8,765 nt of DNA, from the NCBI GenBank assembly GCA_021819725.1, contig JAKAQR010000079.1, positions 1 through 8,765 on the forward strand. Direction: 5' to 3'. Numbering within the stretch: position 1 is the first letter of the stretch; each line of letters opens with the position of its first letter. Origin of the DNA: Actinomycetes bacterium (GTDB taxonomy: Bacteria > Actinomycetota > Acidimicrobiia > Acidimicrobiales > Acidimicrobiaceae). Below the pieces are notes generated by a model. It was not told where the DNA came from and ran no database searches. It saw only the letters and a program-made list of their open reading frames with translations. Made by a program: the position numbers and the translations under genes. Below are positions 6,372 through 8,765 of the stretch, in pieces.

Positions 6372-7538
6372 GTGAGACGATTTGACCACGAGGATTCCTG
6401 TATCAAATGTTCGATCTGTGTTACGGCCTGCCCGGTCTATCGGGTCGATCAGAAGTTTCCCGGCCCAAAGGCGCTCGGCCCCGACTGGTATCGACGCTTA
6501 CAAGCCGGGCAGGGCGATACGATGGAACATGTTGGTGACTGCACATTCTGTCAGCTCTGCGAGGAGGCGTGTCCCGTCGCGGTTCCCATTGCTCATCTCA
6601 TTGCGGAGCACAAACGACATGCCCCTCAGTCGCCGCGCCTGATGTTGCGCGACTATCTGCTGACGCATCCACAGTGGTTGGCGAAGGCGCCAGCTCTGGT
6701 CAAGCTGCCCAAGGTGCTCGGTGTCCCACTGGGCATTAGCGCCAAGACGCGGTGGCCCGTCCCATCTCCGGTAGATCGGACCCAGCGCCTTCACAGGGTC
6801 CGACCAGTGAAGAACGTACCAAGTGTTGGTATTTTTGTCGATTGCTTTACCCGGGGCTTTGATGCGCCAACGCTGGCGGAGGCACGGGAGGTACTCGAGC
6901 GCCTGGGTTTTGCGACGGTTCCACTTCCGGCGGCTAGCCATTGTTGCGGTGCCGCTGCTTACGCATCTGGGCTTCTCGACGAGGCGGAACATAGCGCTCG
7001 GGCGACATGGCGCGCGCTTGGTCGTGGTGCTGCGCAGCTGGAGGCGATCGTGACCCTGAATGCTACCTGTGATGATACGCTACGCAGTGAGTGGCCCCGC
7101 TACTTTGGCCTTGAGCTGTCGACTCCGGTGTTCTCATTTGTGGAGTTCGTTCTCAAGCATGCAAGCCCTAGCCTTTTTGCGTCGCTCCGTGAATGTCCTG
7201 CTGGCGAGGTAATCTATACACATGCAACTTGCCGTTCGAAGACCGCGCGGGGCGAAGGCTCGCTGTTGAGGCTCGTCGAGCGCTCGAGCGAGCGGCCACC
7301 ACGCGTCCTCGAGATCAACTGCTGTGGTGCCGCTGGCTCCTATGCGTTCAAGTCCGAGCACACCGGTGTCGCAAGAGCGCTGGGTTCGCAGGCGAACCAG
7401 GTCATCGATGGTCCTGGGATCATCTTGACCGATAGCGGCACCTGTGCGATCCACCTGGAGGAGCTAACAGGTCATCGGACCCTTCACCCGGCACGTTGGA
7501 TGCACGCGCAGCTCGAGCTCATGGGTGCTCCGCAGTGA
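6372..7538 (+). CDS. glpC: Anaerobic glycerol-3-phosphate dehydrogenase subunit C
   Basis: This is the 388-residue iron-sulfur subunit of GlpABC, close to the E. coli length (396). It passes electrons to membrane quinone. Two [4Fe-4S] ferredoxin motifs lie near the N-terminus: Cys10, 13, 16 and 20 (CIKCSICVTACP) and Cys57, 60, 63 and 67 (CTFCQLCEEACP). Two cysteine-rich CCG modules, as in heterodisulfide-reductase-like subunits, follow at Cys191-Cys192-Gly193 (SHCCGAAAY) and Cys317-Cys318-Gly319 (NCCGAAGSY), each with flanking single cysteines (for example NATC, THATC, SGTC). There is no transmembrane helix, so attachment must be peripheral. The start is GTG 6372 with GGAGG at 6361-6365, spaced 6 bases; the ATG two bases earlier runs straight into TGA. 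The stop overlaps the glpP start (GTGA). Confidence 0.95.
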   Translation: MRRFDHEDSCIKCSICVTACPVYRVDQKFPGPKALGPDWYRRLQAGQGDTMEHVGDCTFCQLCEEACPVAVPIAHLIAEHKRHAPQSPRLMLRDYLLTHPQWLAKAPALVKLPKVLGVPLGISAKTRWPVPSPVDRTQRLHRVRPVKNVPSVGIFVDCFTRGFDAPTLAEAREVLERLGFATVPLPAASHCCGAAAYASGLLDEAEHSARATWRALGRGAAQLEAIVTLNATCDDTLRSEWPRYFGLELSTPVFSFVEFVLKHASPSLFASLRECPAGEVIYTHATCRSKTARGEGSLLRLVERSSERPPRVLEINCCGAAGSYAFKSEHTGVARALGSQANQVIDGPGIILTDSGTCAIHLEELTGHRTLHPARWMHAQLELMGAPQ

Positions 7539-8131
7539 GTAGGCAATCGGAGACGATCCGGCCAGATGCGATTCCGAAGGTCATTTTTGCAGCTCGTGAT
7601 CCTGGTGATGTGTTCGCAATGATTCCAGAGACCGAGCCAACCTGGGTGTTTCTCTTGGGTGGTAACGCGGCAGAGGTGCTCGGTGCCTCGAAGCTGCTAG
7701 CTGAGCGGGGCTTTCAGGCTTTTGTGCATGTCGACATGCTCCATGGCATCACTAACGACACCCAGGGAATTGCGCTGCTTGCGAGCCTCGGACACCCAGC
7801 AGGGATCATCACGACCCATCCTTCAGCGGCGATCGCCGCAAAAAAGGCTGGGTTACTTACCATCGAGCGGATCTTCCTGTTGGATAGCTCCTCGGTGGAG
7901 TCAGGGCTGCGCAATGTCGCGCGAACACAGCCTGACGCGGTAGAGGTCTTGCCAGGGGTGTTGCCTGATCAGATCACGAGAGTGGCAGATGCCATTGAGG
8001 TTCCTCTCATAGCGGGTGGGTTGATCACCCGCATGGAGCAGGTGAACGCCGCACTCGAGGCGGGAGCGCTTGGGGTATCGACGAGTTCGTTGCACCTGAT
8101 TTCCCAGGCACAGGGTTATGGGGCGACGTGA
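7535..8131 (+). CDS. glpP: Glycerol-3-phosphate-responsive antiterminator, GlpP family
   Basis: This is a 198-residue protein of the GlpP family, close to B. subtilis GlpP (about 190). The family folds as a TIM barrel resembling phosphate-binding barrels. It senses glycerol-3-phosphate and binds leader RNA to prevent termination (and stabilise the message). Visible family blocks are HVDMLHGI (65-72), HPAGIITTHPSAAIAAKKAGL, RIFLLDSSSVESGL, DAVEVLPGVLP and PLIAGGLIT (glycine pair at 161-162), then GALGVSTSS near the C-terminus as the phosphate-binding end. The start is GTG 7535, which overlaps the glpC stop by 4 bases; an in-frame ATG at 7496 lies inside glpC and would add 13 unrelated residues. 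The Shine-Dalgarno is weak, so translation probably depends on glpC. Being the fourth gene of the operon makes an autoregulatory loop with the glpA leader terminator likely. Confidence 0.92.
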   Translation: MSRQSETIRPDAIPKVIFAARDPGDVFAMIPETEPTWVFLLGGNAAEVLGASKLLAERGFQAFVHVDMLHGITNDTQGIALLASLGHPAGIITTHPSAAIAAKKAGLLTIERIFLLDSSSVESGLRNVARTQPDAVEVLPGVLPDQITRVADAIEVPLIAGGLITRMEQVNAALEAGALGVSTSSLHLISQAQGYGAT

Positions 8132-8147
8132 TGCGGAGGTCTTTTCG

Positions 8148-8186
8148 ATGGAGTATGGTATGAGTCATGCGGGGTTGGGGTGTTGA
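8148..8186 (+). CDS. Possible 12-codon coupling ORF ahead of HPr
   Basis: GGAGGT at 8135-8140 is the best ribosome binding site in the glpP-HPr gap and sits 7 bases before ATG 8148. That start opens only 12 codons (MEYGMSHAGLGC), whose TGA (8184-8186) overlaps codons 2-3 of the HPr gene. The HPr start itself has only a weak site. Translation of this mini-ORF could therefore deliver ribosomes to the HPr start. This is inference from the layout; the peptide itself may have no function. Confidence 0.3.
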   Translation: MEYGMSHAGLGC

Positions 8187-8440
8187 GGTATCGCGTGCGT
8201 GCCATTGATCCGTCGGGGCTGCATGCCCGCCCGGCAGCACGTCTCGTCAAGACCATGAATGCAGCAGGAGTTACCGGTACGGTGGCCAAGGGGGAGCGAG
8301 TGGCGGATCTGCACTCTATCTTGGAGATTCTTGCGCTCGGTATCGATCGGGGCGACATCGTTGAGCTGGAGCTCAGTGAAGGTGAAGCCGAGGTATTGGA
8401 GCGCCTACAGGATATCTTCGAGGTTGTGGAACCGGCGTAA
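8180..8440 (+). CDS. HPr family phosphocarrier protein
   Basis: This is an 86-residue HPr-like protein. HPr accepts phosphate from enzyme I on a histidine and passes it to sugar or dihydroxyacetone phosphotransferase proteins; in Firmicutes it also phosphorylates glycerol kinase. The active-site block SGLHARPAARLVK puts the phosphorylated histidine at residue 15 and its partner arginine at 17. The regulatory-site block DLHSILEILALGI puts serine at residue 46. Both match canonical HPr numbering exactly when GTG 8180 is the start, which supports that start over TTG 8183. The residue before Ser46 is His rather than the usual Lys. Its place at the end of a glycerol-3-phosphate operon suggests a role in glycerol uptake control or in a PTS-type dihydroxyacetone kinase. 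The partners (enzyme I, HPr kinase, DhaM) are not in the window. Upstream Shine-Dalgarno is weak. Confidence 0.92.
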   Translation: MLRYRVRAIDPSGLHARPAARLVKTMNAAGVTGTVAKGERVADLHSILEILALGIDRGDIVELELSEGEAEVLERLQDIFEVVEPA

Positions 8441-8523
8441 TTCGATCTAATGAGGGAGGCTGGAGGAGTTCTAGAGTTGGTATAAGTAGAGATCTACAAT
8501 CTGTCTAGCGATGTGACTCTTGC

Positions 8524-8543
8524 GCCCTGACGAGGGCTTTATT
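8524..8543 (+). terminator. Weak candidate terminator of the glp operon
   Basis: A 5-bp GC-rich stem (GCCCT at 8524-8528 with AGGGC at 8533-8537, loop GACG) is followed by TTTATT. It lies 84 bases after the HPr stop codon. It is short, but it is the only hairpin with a T-rich tail between HPr and the next promoter. Confidence 0.35.
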
Positions 8544-8652
8544 CTCTGGGTTTCTGGTTGACGGTGCATGGGAATGTGTCGTGTGGTATGCGGCCACTGT
8601 GATAGGTGCAGGTTGCATCCGTTTCGGAGTCTCGATTACCCATAAGGTCGCA

Positions 8653-8671
8653 GCAAAATTTTGAGTTTTGC
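8653..8671. promoter_or_regulatory. Dyad over the -35 box, operator candidate
   Basis: GCAAAA (8653-8658) and TTTTGC (8666-8671) form a perfect inverted repeat with a 7-base centre. The left half also forms a 10-bp palindrome CAAAATTTTG (8654-8663). The dyad covers the -35 hexamer of the next promoter, as a repressor site would. It is notably AT-rich against its surroundings. The regulator is unknown. Confidence 0.4.
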
Positions 8672-8690
8672 CGATATGGACAGAGATAAT
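8661..8690 (+). promoter_or_regulatory. Promoter for a downstream gene
   Basis: TTGAGT (8661-8666, 4 of 6 matches) and GATAAT (8685-8690, 5 of 6) are 18 bases apart, the same spacing as in the glp promoter. Transcription would start near 8697 and run into the hairpin at 8725. Confidence 0.6.
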
Positions 8691-8724
8691 GGTGTACGAT
8701 CGAGGGTGGGTGAGAGACACTGAG

Positions 8725-8757
8725 AACCCAAGTCCCTGGCGGGGACTTGGGTTTTTT
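8725..8757 (+). terminator. Strong terminator 34 bases after a promoter
   Basis: A perfect 12-bp stem (AACCCAAGTCCC at 8725-8736 with its complement at 8742-8753, loop TGGCG) ends in a run of T from 8752 to 8757, continuing GCTGTTTT to the window edge. Because a promoter ends at 8690, this is better read as a leader terminator for the next gene than as the end of the glp operon, though it could serve both. Its 5' arm and approach (GAGAACCCAA) resemble those of the glpA leader terminator (GAGAGCCCGA). Confidence 0.85.
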
Positions 8758-8765
8758 GCTGTTTT

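Larger units (their letters stand above)
8441..8765. other. Intergenic region after HPr, no gene seen
   Basis: These 325 bases carry no credible coding region; the few ATG-led frames are very short. From left to right they hold a 12-bp dyad (GTAGAGATCTAC, starting at 8486), a weak terminator (8524-8543), a small imperfect hairpin near 8606-8619, then an AT-rich dyad, a promoter and a strong terminator near the right edge. The right-hand elements look like the regulatory region of a gene just outside the window. A short transcript from the promoter at 8661 to the terminator at 8757 would be about 60 nucleotides and could also act as an RNA in its own right. Confidence 0.5.

Noticed and set aside
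7496..7534. Upstream ATG start for glpP
   Set aside because: It lies within glpC and encodes residues unlike GlpP; GTG 7535 gives the family length and a 4-base overlap typical of coupled genes.
8129..8131. Programmed read-through of the glpP TGA into HPr
   Set aside because: The following base is T and no stimulatory structure is evident; HPr starts at the canonical position on its own GTG.

Overview
The window reads as bacterial DNA of moderately high GC (about 55-58% by eye), with strong GGAGG-type ribosome binding sites, frequent GTG starts and tightly packed plus-strand genes. No taxonomic marker gene is present. A Gram-positive-type lineage is suggested because GlpP-type RNA antiterminators are best known there. 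An acidophilic actinobacterium of the Acidimicrobiia is a guess that the sequence alone cannot confirm. I see no mobile element, CRISPR array, tRNA or rRNA.

The left part (1-3620) holds four apparently unrelated plus-strand genes separated by intergenic gaps. They follow a terminator at the very start that ends whatever lies upstream. They are a DUF2269-like membrane protein (317-847), an aldo/keto reductase with an intact catalytic tetrad (1011-2012), a small three-segment membrane protein of unknown function (2093-2518), and an aspartyl/asparaginyl beta-hydroxylase-family enzyme (2805-3620).

The right part (3641-8440) is a glycerol-3-phosphate operon. A good promoter (3641-3670) is followed by a leader with a strong intrinsic terminator (3716-3755), and only then by glpA-glpB-glpC, glpP and an HPr gene. 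GlpA and GlpB overlap by 4 bases, glpB and glpC are 1 base apart, glpC and glpP overlap by 4 bases, and HPr follows after 48 bases that contain a small coupled ORF. GlpABC should oxidise sn-glycerol-3-phosphate to dihydroxyacetone phosphate and pass electrons to the quinone pool. GlpP belongs to the family that senses glycerol-3-phosphate and prevents termination in glp leader RNAs. The most economical model is that GlpP, made from the operon's own fourth gene, lets polymerase through the terminator ahead of glpA when its substrate is present.

After HPr, about 325 bases contain no gene. Near the end they hold a second promoter (8661-8690), with a dyad over its -35 box, followed by a second strong terminator (8725-8757). 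This layout looks like a second attenuated leader for a gene just beyond the window, possibly glycerol facilitator or kinase genes. The most notable features are therefore the pairing of the anaerobic-type GlpABC dehydrogenase with GlpP leader control and with HPr in one operon, and the two promoter-plus-terminator leaders flanking it.
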